64,000 bases of DNA from Streptomyces sp. NBC_01237 (GTDB lineage: Bacteria; Actinomycetota; Actinomycetes; Streptomycetales; Streptomycetaceae), in contig NZ_CP108508.1 in NCBI RefSeq assembly GCF_035917275.1, forward strand, positions 2,418,001 through 2,482,000. The letters are read 5' to 3'. Each line of letters begins with the position of its first letter. Position 1 is the first letter of the stretch. The position numbers were made by a program, and so were the translations under genes. Below are positions 25,708-34,565 of this stretch, in pieces. Below the pieces are notes generated by a model that had not been told where the DNA came from, did not search any database, and was given only the letters and a program-made list of their open reading frames with translations.

Positions 25708-27207
25708 GTGACTCCCGCTACTCCCCCGGCCGACGCGGACGCCCCGGCCGACCCGCATGATCCTCCCGCCCCGAAGGCCCCGGACTCCTCGGACTCCTCG
25801 GACTCCTCGGACTCCTCGGACGCTTCGGACGCTTCGGACGCCCCGGCCCCTTCGGGTGCCCCCGCCGCCGTGGATGCCCCCGGCGGCCCGCACGCCCCGG
25901 ACGCTTCGAAGACCTCCGCCGCCACCGCCTCCTCGCTCCGGGCCAGGCTCCTGGCGCTGCTGCCCGACCTCTCGCCCTGGCGTTCGTCGGCCGACTTCCG
26001 GCTGCTGTGGGTCCAGGGTCTGATCACGTTCTTCGGCAGCTTCATGGCCCTGATCGCGCTGCCGCTCCAGATCAAGGAGATGACCGGGTCGCCGCTGGCG
26101 GTCGGGGCGATGGGCGCGGTGGAACTCGTCCCCCTGGTCGTCTTCGGCCTGTACGGCGGAGCGCTCGCCGACGCCGTGGACCGGCGCAAGGTCATCCTGC
26201 TCACCGAGGCGGGGCTCGGGGTGCTCGCCGGCATCCTCCTGGTGAACGCCCTGCTGCCGGACCCGCTGCTCTGGCCGCTGTACGTGGTGGCCGGCGGGGT
26301 CTCCGCGCTGGCCGGGCTCCAGCGGCCCGCGCTGGACTCCCTGATGGCCCGGATCGTGCCGCACCACCAGCAGACCGCCGCCGCCGCGCTGAACTCGCTG
26401 CGCTGGCAGGTCGGCGCCATCGCCGGTCCCGCGCTGGCGGGCCTGGTGGTGGCCTACGCCGGGCACGCCACGGCGTACGTCGTCACGGTCGTCACGTTCA
26501 CCGTCTCCGTCGTGCTCTGTCTGCGCCTGGCACCCGCGCCGCCCGCCCACGACGCGCGAAAGCCGTCGCTGCGCGGGATCGCGGAGGGGGCGCGGTACGC
26601 CTGGAGCCGGCCGGTGCTGCTGGGGACGTACGCGATCGACCTCGCGGCGATGCTCTTCGCCTTCCCCAACACGATCTTCCCGTTCCTGGCGGACGAGCTG
26701 GACGCGGAGTGGTCGCTGGGCCTGATGTACGCGGCGGGGTCGGTCGGCTCGCTGGTACTGGGGCTGACCAGCGGCTGGACCTCACGGGTGCGCAGGCACG
26801 GGCTGTTCGTGGTGTTCGGTGCCGCGGCGTGGGGGCTCGCCATCGCGGCGGCGGGCTGGTTCAGCAACATCTGGCTGGTGCTGGTCTGCCTGGGGGTGGC
26901 GGGCGCGGGCGACATGCTCAGCGGACTGGGCCGCGCCACGATCTGGAACCAGACCGTCCCGGAGGAGCTGCGCGGACGGCTCGCGGGCATCGAGGTGCTC
27001 TCGTACAGCGTCGGCCCGCAGCTCGGCCAGGTCAGGGCCGGGGCGATGGCCGGCTGGACCGGGACGCGCTCGGCCATCTGGACGGGCGGGGTGGCCTGCG
27101 TCGCCTCGGTCGCGCTGCTGGCGGCGGCGCTGCCGAAGCTGATCAAGTACGACTCCGAGACGGACGAGGACGCGATTCGGAGGCGGGCGGCGGGCGTGGC
27201 GTCGTGA
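25708..27207 (+). CDS. MFS transporter with N-terminal Ser/Asp repeat tail
   Basis: The 499-aa protein begins at a GTG (VTPATPPADADAP). The first about 85 residues are low-complexity, including SSDSSDSSDSSDASDASDAP. Then come about 12 spans with LLWVQGLITFFGSFMALIAL in TM1, YGGALADAVDRRKVILL (motif A) and a helical middle loop. It resembles the EntS/MFS_3 exporters, often of siderophores or antibiotics. The substrate is unknown. The tail would be cytosolic and unstructured. Confidence 0.82.
   Translation: MTPATPPADADAPADPHDPPAPKAPDSSDSSDSSDSSDASDASDAPAPSGAPAAVDAPGGPHAPDASKTSAATASSLRARLLALLPDLSPWRSSADFRLLWVQGLITFFGSFMALIALPLQIKEMTGSPLAVGAMGAVELVPLVVFGLYGGALADAVDRRKVILLTEAGLGVLAGILLVNALLPDPLLWPLYVVAGGVSALAGLQRPALDSLMARIVPHHQQTAAAALNSLRWQVGAIAGPALAGLVVAYAGHATAYVVTVVTFTVSVVLCLRLAPAPPAHDARKPSLRGIAEGARYAWSRPVLLGTYAIDLAAMLFAFPNTIFPFLADELDAEWSLGLMYAAGSVGSLVLGLTSGWTSRVRRHGLFVVFGAAAWGLAIAAAGWFSNIWLVLVCLGVAGAGDMLSGLGRATIWNQTVPEELRGRLAGIEVLSYSVGPQLGQVRAGAMAGWTGTRSAIWTGGVACVASVALLAAALPKLIKYDSETDEDAIRRRAAGVAS
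25783..25836 (+). repeat. 9-bp in-frame tandem repeat (GACTCCTCG x4, GACGCTTCG x2)
   Basis: Four exact copies of GACTCCTCG are followed by two of GACGCTTCG, encoding (DSS)4(DAS)2. Slippage would change the tail length by three residues at a time without a frameshift. Confidence 0.92.
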
Positions 27208-27255
27208 CCCGGGGCGGGCCGCCCGCCCCGGGGGCTTTCCCGGGGCCGGAGCGGA

Positions 27256-27489
27256 TCAGTTCGGCGGGTTCGAGGGGCCGTCCGTGCGGTCGTGCCACTT
27301 GGGGTCGGTCTCCCACTCCAGGTTCCGCTCCTGCGCCGTGTCCATCGCGCGCTGCGCCTCCTCACGGGAGGTGTACGGGCCGAACCGGTCCTTCGCCGGG
27401 CATTCGGGGCCTTCCTCGACCTTCTTGTGCACCAGGCAGTAGTACCACTCGCCCGGTTTGCCGACGGTGCGCTTCTTGAACAGGGCCAT
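27256..27489 (-). CDS. Small conserved protein
   Basis: The 77-aa protein reads [20 protein letters not shown], then [18 protein letters not shown] and [20 protein letters not shown]. The '[11 protein letters not shown]' segment resembles the SPOR-like or short-domain pattern seen in small actinobacterial proteins of unknown role. Two Cys (WYYC, PECP) could bind metal. It is convergent with the exporter gene and divergent from map, with only 58 nt to the map start. Confidence 0.6.
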   Translation of the reverse strand: MALFKKRTVGKPGEWYYCLVHKKVEEGPECPAKDRFGPYTSREEAQRAMDTAQERNLEWETDPKWHDRTDGPSNPPN

Positions 27490-27547
27490 CAGCGGCTCCT
27501 TTCCTCGATGCCATGCTGCCCCAAGGACGCTGGTTAGACTCGCTGGC

Positions 27548-28405
27548 ATGTCTGGCCAGTCGCTGCTTGTACCAGGGGAGCTCACTCCCGTCCGTTCCGT
27601 ACCCGGAAACATCCGGCGCCCCGAATACGTGGGCAAGCCGGCTCCCGCGCCGTACACCGGCCCGGAGATCCAGGACGCCGACACCGTGGAGCGGATGCGG
27701 ATCGCGGGACGCATCGCCGCGCAGGCGATGGAGGAGGCCGCCAAGCATATCGCCCCCGGCGTGACCACGGACGAACTCGACCGCGTCGCCCATGAGTTCA
27801 TGGTCGACCACGGCGCGTACCCGTCGACGCTCGGTTACCGCGGCTTCCCGAAGTCGCTCTGCTCCTCGCTCAACGAGGTCATCTGTCACGGCATCCCGGA
27901 CTCCACGGTGCTGCGCGACGGCGACATCGTGAACCTGGACGTCACCGCGTACATCAACGGAGTGCACGGCGACAACAACGCCACCTATCTCTGCGGTGAC
28001 GTCGACGAGGAGTCCCGGCTGCTCGTGGAGCGCACCCGGGAGTCGCTGAACCGTGCGATCAAGGCGGTCCGCCCGGGGCGCCAGATCAATGTGATCGGGC
28101 GGGTCATCGAGTCGTACGCGAAGCGGTTCGGGTACGGGGTGGTGCGGGACTTCACCGGGCACGGGATCAATTCCTCGTTCCACTCCGGTCTGATCGTGCC
28201 GCACTACGACAGCCCGCACGCGACCACGGTCATGCAGCCCGGCATGACGTTCACGATCGAGCCGATGCTGACGCTGGGATCCCACGACTACGACATGTGG
28301 GACGACGGCTGGACCGTGGTGACCAAGGACCGCAAGCGGACCGCGCAGTTCGAGCACACGCTGGTCGTGACGGAGACCGGGGCGGAGATTCTCACCCTTC
28401 CGTAA
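27548..28405 (+). CDS. map: Methionine aminopeptidase, type Ic
   Basis: The 285-aa enzyme removes the initiator methionine from nascent proteins. The five dimetal ligands are seen in order: [20 protein letters not shown] (two Asp), GHGINSSFH (His), FTIEPML (Glu) and FEHTLVVTE (Glu). The substrate-side His is in NEVICHGIP. The about 40-residue N-terminal extension with [11 protein letters not shown] matches the SH3-binding-like extension of mycobacterial MapB, marking type Ic. The ATG at 27548 is used. Confidence 0.95.
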   Translation: MSGQSLLVPGELTPVRSVPGNIRRPEYVGKPAPAPYTGPEIQDADTVERMRIAGRIAAQAMEEAAKHIAPGVTTDELDRVAHEFMVDHGAYPSTLGYRGFPKSLCSSLNEVICHGIPDSTVLRDGDIVNLDVTAYINGVHGDNNATYLCGDVDEESRLLVERTRESLNRAIKAVRPGRQINVIGRVIESYAKRFGYGVVRDFTGHGINSSFHSGLIVPHYDSPHATTVMQPGMTFTIEPMLTLGSHDYDMWDDGWTVVTKDRKRTAQFEHTLVVTETGAEILTLP

Positions 28406-28466
28406 CGTCATGTCCGGTTCGTTCCGGGGGTACGGTTTTTACCGACAGGCAGTCGGGAACCAGTTG

Positions 28467-28484
28467 ACTTAGGTAAGCCTAAGT
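28467..28484. promoter_or_regulatory. Iron box (DmdR/IdeR-type) upstream of heme oxygenase
   Basis: ACTTAGGTAAGCCTAAGT is a symmetric TTAGG-N4-CCTAA element close to the actinobacterial iron-box consensus TTAGGTTAGGCTAACCTAA, although shorter in the centre. It lies 110 nt before the heme oxygenase start and would repress it when iron is plentiful. Confidence 0.75.
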
Positions 28485-28593
28485 AGGAAGATCGGCGTAT
28501 CGGCAGGCGCTGCCCGCACCCGTTGCGGCGGCGACCGCCGGTATTTCCGTCTCTCACCGGACTTCCCGTCCCCTCGGTCCCCGGAGGCCCGCC

Positions 28594-29259
28594 TTGGACG
28601 CAACCGCCACCGCCACCCCCTTCTCGACGCTCATCCGCACCGCGTCGCACGAGCAGCACGTCGAGGCGGAGACCTCGACCTTCATGAGCGACATGCTCGG
28701 CGGACGGCTCGGGGTGGACGCGTACACGCGCTACACCGAGCAGCTGTGGTTCGTGTACCGCGCACTGGAGGAGGGCGCGGAGGCGCTCCGCACCGAACCG
28801 GTCGCCGGCCCGTTCATACAGACCGAGCTGATGCGCGGTGCGGAGCTGGAGCGGGATCTTGCACATCTGGCGGGGCCCGGCTGGCGCGAGGGCCTGGAGC
28901 CGCTGCCGGCCACCGCCGCCTACGCCGACCGGGTCGCCGAGTGCGCCCGCACCTGGCCCGCGGGCTACATCGCACACCACTACACCCGGTACCTGGGCGA
29001 CCTCTCGGGCGGCCAGATCATCCGTGACACGGCGGAGAAGACCTGGGGCTTCGCGCGCAAGGGCGACGGCGTGCGGTTCTACGTCTTCGAGGAGATCTCC
29101 AACCCGGCGGCGTTCAAGCGGGGTTACCGGGAGCTGCTGGACGCGGTGAACGCGGACGACCTGGAGAAGCAGCGCATCATCGACGAGTGCAAGCGCGCCT
29201 TCGCGCTGAACACCGCGGTGTTCCAGGAGCTGGGCGAGGTCTTCCCGCTCAGCGCGTAG
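28594..29259 (+). CDS. hmuO: Heme oxygenase (HmuO-type)
   Basis: The 221-aa protein has the biliverdin-producing heme oxygenase fold. The proximal heme ligand is in LIRTASHEQHVEAE (His19), and the distal helix carries RYLGDLSGGQIIRD (135-140 for GDLSGG), whose flexible glycines cover the heme. It degrades heme to biliverdin, CO and iron. The start is a TTG at 28594 with GGAGG 8 nt upstream. An iron box lies upstream, so it should be induced by iron starvation with the heme-uptake genes that follow. Confidence 0.92.
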   Translation: MDATATATPFSTLIRTASHEQHVEAETSTFMSDMLGGRLGVDAYTRYTEQLWFVYRALEEGAEALRTEPVAGPFIQTELMRGAELERDLAHLAGPGWREGLEPLPATAAYADRVAECARTWPAGYIAHHYTRYLGDLSGGQIIRDTAEKTWGFARKGDGVRFYVFEEISNPAAFKRGYRELLDAVNADDLEKQRIIDECKRAFALNTAVFQELGEVFPLSA

Positions 29260-29326
29260 CACCCGGCGCTCCGAGAACCCGGCGCCGGGAGAAACGGCGC
29301 CCGGAACGCGGCGCGGGACCCGTGGC

Positions 29327-29998
29327 TCAGCCGCGGACGGCCAGCAGGACGCGGCCCCCGATCTCCACCGTGCCGTCCGGCGCGGGTGCTGTGAGGATCT
29401 GGGAGCCGCGTCCTTGTCTGATGTTCAGCGCCCGGCCGAGCCGCGCGCTGAGCAGCAGGGCCGCCGCCCCGGTCGCCTCGTCCTCCACGATCCCGTCGCC
29501 GCGGCGCGGGAACGCCCTCGCCCGGACCCGGCCCGCCGCCTCGTCCTCCCAGGCCCATACGTAGAGCAGGCCCTCGCCCGGCGGCGGTCCGGTCAGCGCC
29601 TCGACCTCGGCGGCGGATCCGTACCGCTCCAGGATGCGCGGCGGCGCCCATTCCGGGCGGGCGGTGATCCAGGTGAACTCACCGTCCTGCCGGGCGAACA
29701 CCTCCCCCACCGCCGGCTCCAGGACCTCCAGGTCCAGCAGCCAGGCGGCGCCGACCAGCGGGTGCCCGGCGAACGGCAGCCGCAGCCCCGGCGTGTAGAT
29801 GTCGACGCGCCCGCGCTCCGGATCGTCGACGAACACGGTCTCGCTGAAGCCGAGCCGCCGGGCCAGTTCCTGCCGGGACGCCTCGTCGGGATGACCGCTC
29901 CCGTCCCGTACGACGCCGAGGGCGTTGCCGTGCCGGCCGTCCGGGCCGCAGAACACCCGTAGTACGTCGATGCCCGCGGGTACGTCGATGTCGCTCAC
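29327..29998 (-). CDS. PhzF-family epimerase/isomerase-like protein (first of two)
   Basis: The product of about 223 aa has the PhzF (diaminopimelate-epimerase-like) fold: FCGPDGRHGNALGVV, LGFSETVFVDDP with the catalytic-type Glu, LRLPFAGHPLVGAAWLL and EDEATGAAALLLSARLG. It is shorter than the about 260-300 aa norm and has a compressed middle. The reaction is unknown. The start is uncertain: GTG at 29998 or TTG at 30010 (adding LNAH); neither has a clear ribosome site. It sits inside the iron/heme locus but has no iron box of its own. Confidence 0.78.
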   Translation of the reverse strand: MSDIDVPAGIDVLRVFCGPDGRHGNALGVVRDGSGHPDEASRQELARRLGFSETVFVDDPERGRVDIYTPGLRLPFAGHPLVGAAWLLDLEVLEPAVGEVFARQDGEFTWITARPEWAPPRILERYGSAAEVEALTGPPPGEGLLYVWAWEDEAAGRVRARAFPRRGDGIVEDEATGAAALLLSARLGRALNIRQGRGSQILTAPAPDGTVEIGGRVLLAVRG

Positions 29999-30037
29999 GT
30001 GCGCATTCAAGCACCGTGCGGGCCCCCGCGACGCCGC

Positions 30038-30075
30038 GGGGGCCGTACCGGCGACGTGCTGCCGGTACGGCCCCC
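30038..30075 (-). terminator. Perfect 15-bp hairpin after the second HtaA gene
   Basis: GGGGGCCGTACCGGC (30038-30052) and GCCGGTACGGCCCCC (30061-30075) form a perfect 15-bp stem with an 8-nt loop, 29 nt past the stop of the HtaA gene. It separates that gene from the PhzF-like gene on the same strand. Confidence 0.85.
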
Positions 30076-30103
30076 GACAGGGCTCGGACGTGTGCGTGAC
30101 GGA

Positions 30104-31678
30104 TCAGACGGTACGGCGGCGGCGCGACGCGACCACGACTCCGGCACCGGCCGCCACGACGACGCCCGCGGCGGCGAACAGGGCGCCGGCCGGGAGGTCG
30201 GAGCCGGTGGAGGCCAGCGCTCCGGCGCCGCCCACCGTGCCGCCGCCGCCCACCGTGCCGCCGCCACCGACCGTGCCGCCGGTGGTGGAACCACCGGCGG
30301 TGGAGGAGCCCGTGCCACCGGCGGCGCCCGAGCCGCCCGGCAGCTGGGCGTTCTTGTCGAGGGCGACCGCGACGGTCAGGGCGTCGAGCTGCTCGCCCTT
30401 GGAGTACATGCCGCCGAATGCCTTGGTGCCGTCGGCGGTGAGGGTCGCCGGGACGCCCGAGAGGTTCACGACGCCGTCCTTGGCGGTGAGGGCACCGGCG
30501 GGCAGCTTCAGGTCGGCGACGGACAGATCGGTGTACCGGGTGACCTTCTTGGTCTCCCGGTCCTTGGTCGAGACATCGGCGATCAGCTTGCCGGAGGTCC
30601 CGTTCGCCCGGATCTCCAGGTTGGCGAGCGAGAGGTCGAGCGTGTAGGCGTCGCCCTCCTTGTGGCCCAGGAAGCGGACCTTGCCGTCGAACTCGGCGTT
30701 GAGCGTCTTCTTGCCGGCGTCGAAGCGTCCGGTGGCGCCGCCGAAGCGGTAACCGTCGCCGGAGGCGGTGGCGCCGCCGCTCGTCTCGACCTTGCCGTGC
30801 GCGATCGGGCCGGTCACGTACGTACGGAAGGACTTCTTGACGCCCCAGTTCAGGGTTCCGTCGAGGACCGCGCCCGGGTCGGCGGCCGGCCGGGTGGCCG
30901 AGGGGGACGGATTCGCCGTCGGCTTCCCGGTCGGGGACGTGGTGGGCTTCTCGGTCGGCTTCTCCGTGGGCTTGTCGGTCGGCTTCTCGGTCGGCTTCTC
31001 CGTGGGCTTCTCGGTGGGCTTCTCGGTCGGCGGCGCGGTGACCGCCTTCACCGTGAGCGTCGCCGGGTCGAGGGCGTCGCCCTCCTTGTACTGGCCGTTG
31101 AACGCCTCGGAGCCCGCCTTCGTCAGGGTGGCCGGGATGTCCTTGAAGACCATCGCCCCGCCCGCGCCCTGCCCCGGCCGTACGGCCGACAGGTCCAGGG
31201 CGGCGACCGCGACGTCGTTCTCGGTGCCCTCGGGGGTCTTCACATCGGCGGTGATCGCGCCGCCCTTGCCGGCCGTGGAGAGCTTCACGTCCGAGAGCGT
31301 GATGTCCAGGACGCCCTTGTGCGCGTAGAAGTTGACCCCGCCCTCGAAGGCCGTGTCCGTGCCGTGGGTGGTCATGTCGTAGGTGCCCTTGCCGTTGACA
31401 AAGGTGAACACACCATTGCCCGCGGCCTGCTTGGCGCCGCCCGTGACCGTGATTTTGCCGCCCGAGAACGGGGAGGCGAGGTACTTGCGGAAGGACTCCT
31501 TGAAGCCCCAGTCCAGCGTGCCGTCCTTCAGTTCCATGGTCGGGGCCGCGGCTGCGGCGGCCCCGTCCTTGGCCGCGGGGCTGTCGGCGGCGAGCGCGGG
31601 GAGGGCGAAGGTCGCGCCCAGGGCGGCTGCCGTGGCGACGGCGGCGGCGAGGGCTATGGGGCGGCGGGTGGCTGCCAT
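30104..31678 (-). CDS. htaA: Cell-wall heme-binding protein with two HtaA domains and LAXTG sorting signal
   Basis: The 524-aa protein has a signal peptide (RPIALAAAVATAAALGATFA), an HtaA domain (about 45-215: DGTLDWGFKESFRKYLASPF), a TEKP-repeat linker, a second HtaA domain (about 280-445: DGTLNWGVKKSFRTYVTGPI) and a Gly/Ser/Thr stretch. It ends with LASTG (488-492), a hydrophobic span and SRRRRTV. LAXTG is the signal read by class E sortases, so it should be wall-attached. HtaA domains (Corynebacterium HtaA) bind heme and pass it to HmuT. It lies 274 nt downstream of the other HtaA gene. Confidence 0.9.
   Translation of the reverse strand: MAATRRPIALAAAVATAAALGATFALPALAADSPAAKDGAAAAAAPTMELKDGTLDWGFKESFRKYLASPFSGGKITVTGGAKQAAGNGVFTFVNGKGTYDMTTHGTDTAFEGGVNFYAHKGVLDITLSDVKLSTAGKGGAITADVKTPEGTENDVAVAALDLSAVRPGQGAGGAMVFKDIPATLTKAGSEAFNGQYKEGDALDPATLTVKAVTAPPTEKPTEKPTEKPTEKPTDKPTEKPTEKPTTSPTGKPTANPSPSATRPAADPGAVLDGTLNWGVKKSFRTYVTGPIAHGKVETSGGATASGDGYRFGGATGRFDAGKKTLNAEFDGKVRFLGHKEGDAYTLDLSLANLEIRANGTSGKLIADVSTKDRETKKVTRYTDLSVADLKLPAGALTAKDGVVNLSGVPATLTADGTKAFGGMYSKGEQLDALTVAVALDKNAQLPGGSGAAGGTGSSTAGGSTTGGTVGGGGTVGGGGTVGGAGALASTGSDLPAGALFAAAGVVVAAGAGVVVASRRRRTV
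30941..31030 (-). repeat. 12-bp repeats encoding the TEKP linker
   Basis: About seven imperfect copies of a 12-nt unit (plus strand GGCTTCTCGGTC and variants) encode (TEKP)n with one TDKP. The linker would hold the two HtaA domains apart in the wall. Confidence 0.88.
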
Positions 31679-31952
31679 GGCGGTGGGTCTCCTTGGTCAG
31701 GAAGGGGGTGCGGGAGAGAACGGGGAGAGGGGAGGAAGAAAGGGGAGAGAGGGGAGGAAAAGGGGGGACGGGGGTGGCCCGTGGGCCCAAGAGGCCATGG
31801 AGGCCCTACGGAGCTACGGACTTCGGAGCTACGGGACGGTGAGAGCTATGGGGGCTGGGCGGGCCGAGGGGGCTGGGCGGGCCGAGGGGGGGCGGCGGGA
31901 CTGAAAGCCGCGGGGCCGAGGAGGAGGGGCGGGGGCCGGGGGAGATACGGGG
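31679..31952 (-). other. 274-bp gap between the two HtaA genes: polypurine run and 18-bp repeat
   Basis: The plus strand has an uninterrupted 47-nt purine run (31722-31768) and two exact tandem copies of GGGGGCTGGGCGGGCCGA (31850-31867, 31868-31885). A short direct repeat GGAGCTACGG also lies near 31809-31835. On the transcribed strand this is a long pyrimidine tract just upstream of the second HtaA gene. No clear promoter or iron box was seen here. Confidence 0.7.
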
Positions 31953-33356
31953 CTAGGCGGTCCGGCGGGACCGACGGCGGCCGACCGCGTACAGCACACC
32001 GGCCGCCGCGACGAGCACCACACCGCCGCCGATGGCGAGATACGTTCCGGTGCCCGTGCCCGGGTCCGATGCGGCTGCCACCGGCGCGGTGGAGGCCGCG
32101 GCCTTCTTCGCGGGCCCGGCGGAGGGCTCCGCCCCGCTGCCCAGGTCGGGCAGGGCGGGCAGCTGCGCCTTGTCGTCGACGGCGACGGCGAGCGACACCG
32201 GGTCCATCGCGGTACCCGCCTTGTACATGCCGCCGAACGCCTTGGCACCGTCCGCGGTGAGGGTCGCGGGCGCCTCGGTGAGGGCGGCCAGTCCGTTCTT
32301 CGGCGCGAAGTCCTCGGCGGTGAAGGTGATCAGGGGGACGTCCTCGCGGGTGGTGCCCGCGCTCGTGACATCCGCCGAGAGCGTGCCCTTGCCCGAGGCC
32401 ACCTCGACGGCGATCCCGGCCAGCTTCAGGTCGAGTTCATGGGCGCCGGTGAAGCGGACGCTGCCCGTGAACCCGGCGTCCAGGGTCTGCTTCTTCGCGT
32501 CGTACGTGCCCTTGCCCGCCGGGAAGCGGAACAACGCCCCGCCGTCCCGGGCACCGTCGGCCAGGGACCACTTCCCCTGGCCGATGTCCCCGGTGACGTA
32601 CTCGCGGAAGGTACGGCGTACGCCCCAGTCGACGGCGGCGTCCTCGAAGCGGCCCGCCTTCTCCTTCTTGCCGGCCGGCTTCTTCGGGGACGGCGACGTG
32701 GAGGACTTCGGGTCGTCCTGCTTCGCGGCGGGACCGGTCGTGTCGACGGAGAGACTGATCGGGTCGAGGGGCGTACCGGCCGTGTAGTAACCGGCGAACG
32801 CCTTGGCACCCTGCGAAGTCAGCGTCGCCGGGACGTTGTTGAGGGCGATGGGGGTGGAGCCGCCCTTCATGTCGATCCCGGAGAGCCCGAGCGTGGCGAG
32901 CGGGACCTGGGCGGCGGAGGTGACCCGTCCGCTCCCCCGCTCCTTGCTGACCATGTCGGCGTAGACCGTGCCGCCGCCCCCGCTGATCCTGACGGTGGGC
33001 CGGCTGATGGTGAGGTCGAGCTCGTTGCCGCCGTCGGCCTTCTTGTGGCCGGTGAAGTGCACCCCGCCCGAGAAACCGGAGCTGAGGGCACCGCTCGACG
33101 GGTCGTAGGAACCGGTGGCGGAGTGGAAGCGGAACTGACTCCCGCCGACCGTGGCGGCACCGCCGGTCAGGCTCCAACTGCCGCCCGCGATGGGCCCGGT
33201 GACATAGCTCTGGAAGGAGGACTTGATGCCCCAGTCCAGTCGGCCGCCCTGCACCGTGCGGCTCGCCGCTTGCGCGGCGGAGACCGGGAGCAGAGCCCCC
33301 AGCAGTACCGCGAGAAGCGCGACGGCGAGCGCGCGGGCAGATCGGGACGACAGCAT
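31953..33356 (-). CDS. htaA: Membrane-anchored heme-binding protein with two HtaA domains
   Basis: The 467-aa protein has a signal peptide (ALAVALLAVLLGALLPVSAA). HtaA domain 1 spans about 31-205 (GGRLDWGIKSSFQSYVTGPI) and domain 2 about 235-395 (VDWGVRRTFREYVTGDIGQG). A Pro/Ser/Lys linker lies between them, and a C-terminal membrane segment (YLAIGGGVVLVAAAGVLYAV) with basic tail ends the protein. Unlike its downstream paralogue it has no LAXTG, so it should stay membrane-bound. It likely relays heme from wall proteins to the HmuT lipoprotein. An iron box lies just upstream, shared with the divergent hmuT gene. Confidence 0.9.
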   Translation of the reverse strand: MLSSRSARALAVALLAVLLGALLPVSAAQAASRTVQGGRLDWGIKSSFQSYVTGPIAGGSWSLTGGAATVGGSQFRFHSATGSYDPSSGALSSGFSGGVHFTGHKKADGGNELDLTISRPTVRISGGGGTVYADMVSKERGSGRVTSAAQVPLATLGLSGIDMKGGSTPIALNNVPATLTSQGAKAFAGYYTAGTPLDPISLSVDTTGPAAKQDDPKSSTSPSPKKPAGKKEKAGRFEDAAVDWGVRRTFREYVTGDIGQGKWSLADGARDGGALFRFPAGKGTYDAKKQTLDAGFTGSVRFTGAHELDLKLAGIAVEVASGKGTLSADVTSAGTTREDVPLITFTAEDFAPKNGLAALTEAPATLTADGAKAFGGMYKAGTAMDPVSLAVAVDDKAQLPALPDLGSGAEPSAGPAKKAAASTAPVAAASDPGTGTGTYLAIGGGVVLVAAAGVLYAVGRRRSRRTA

Positions 33357-33381
33357 GAGGACCCCTCCGAGGTCTAGCGAG

Positions 33382-33400
33382 TGAGGTAAGGCTAACCTAA
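33382..33400. promoter_or_regulatory. Iron box between divergent htaA and hmuT
   Basis: TGAGGTAAGGCTAACCTAA matches the 19-bp actinobacterial iron-box consensus TTAGGTTAGGCTAACCTAA at 17 of 19 positions by eye. It lies 26 nt before the htaA start and about 100 nt before hmuT and could repress both divergent units through DmdR/IdeR. Confidence 0.88.
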
Positions 33401-33500
33401 GCTATGTTCGGCCGATGCCGGAACCCTTTCCACCGCATAGTTCACAAAACCTCATGAAGAACCATCAACCGCACACCGCGGAACGACAGGACGGTGCCCC

Positions 33501-34565
33501 GTGCGCTTCTCGCAGGACTACGCCCCGAGGGGACTTCGCGGACACGCGACCGGCAGGGTGGGCGCCGCCCTGACCGCCGTCGTGGCCCTCGCGCTGGTCC
33601 TGACCGGTTGCGGCGGTACGGCGGGCCCCGCCGCCGGGGCCGCCGGGTCCGGCACCCCTGCCACGACGGCCGACCGGGTCGAGCCCCTCGGGACCGCGCC
33701 CGCACCGCGGATGCCGGTGACGGTGCGGTCGGCGGACGGTGCCGATGTCACCATCACCTCCACCGACCGGATCGTTCCGCTGACCGGCTCCCTGAGCGAG
33801 ATCGTCTTCACGCTCGGGTTCGGCGAGCAGGTGGTGGCCCGCGACATCACCGCCACGTTCGAACAGGCCGAGAAGCTGCCCGTGGTGACCCGCGCCCATG
33901 ACGTCTCGGCGGAGAGCGTGCTCTCGCTGAAGCCCACCGTGGTCCTCGCGGACACCACGACGGGCCCGAGCGAGGCGATCGGGCAGATCCGTGACGCCGG
34001 TGTCCCGCTGGTGGTCGTCGACGCGGCCAAGGAACTCGCCGATGTCGGCCGCCGGATCGACACCGTGGCCGCCGCGCTGGGTGTGCCCTCCTCGGGTACC
34101 GAACTGAGGACACGCACCCAGTCCCGTATCGACGCCGTACAGAAGTCCGTCCCCGCCCACGAGGACGGAAAGAAGCCCCGGGTCGCGTTCCTCTATCTGC
34201 GGGGATCGGCCTCCGTCTATCTGCTGGGCGGCCGGGAGTCGGGAGCGAGTTCGCTGCTGGAGGCGGCGGGCGCCGTCGACGCCGGGAAGGCGTCCGGGCT
34301 GGGGAAGGACTTCACCGCGATCACCAGCGAGGCGCTCGCCAAGGCCGCGCCCGACGCGATCCTGGTGATGAGCAAGGGACTCACGTCGGTCGGCGGGGTG
34401 GACGGACTGGTGAAGATCCCCGGAGTCGCCGAGACCCCCGCCGGAATGGACCGCCGGATCGTCTCCATCGACGACGGCGTCCTGCTGAACTACGGGCCCC
34501 GCACGGACCGGGTGCTCGCCGAACTCGTGGAGCAGCTCTACCCGAAGGGCGGGAAGGGCAAGTGA
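33501..34565 (+). CDS. hmuT: Hemin ABC transporter substrate-binding lipoprotein
   Basis: The 354-aa protein starts at a GTG (VRFSQDYAPRG). It has a signal peptide ending in lipobox LTGC (Cys37) and a class III binding-protein fold with DRIVPLTGSLSEIVFTLGFG, VLSLKPTVVLADTT, and a C-terminal lobe including GMDRRIVSIDDGVLLNYGPR. Heme-type HmuT proteins use a His/Tyr pair; the Tyr in LNYGPR and the early lobe residues are candidates. Adjacent HtaA genes and heme oxygenase support hemin as substrate. The TGA overlaps the permease GTG. Confidence 0.9.
   Translation: MRFSQDYAPRGLRGHATGRVGAALTAVVALALVLTGCGGTAGPAAGAAGSGTPATTADRVEPLGTAPAPRMPVTVRSADGADVTITSTDRIVPLTGSLSEIVFTLGFGEQVVARDITATFEQAEKLPVVTRAHDVSAESVLSLKPTVVLADTTTGPSEAIGQIRDAGVPLVVVDAAKELADVGRRIDTVAAALGVPSSGTELRTRTQSRIDAVQKSVPAHEDGKKPRVAFLYLRGSASVYLLGGRESGASSLLEAAGAVDAGKASGLGKDFTAITSEALAKAAPDAILVMSKGLTSVGGVDGLVKIPGVAETPAGMDRRIVSIDDGVLLNYGPRTDRVLAELVEQLYPKGGKGK

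Noticed and set aside
25757..26023. Pro/Arg repeat protein frame overlapping the Ser/Asp repeat
   Set aside because: Frame-shifted reading of the 9-bp repeat; no start signal and no continuation.
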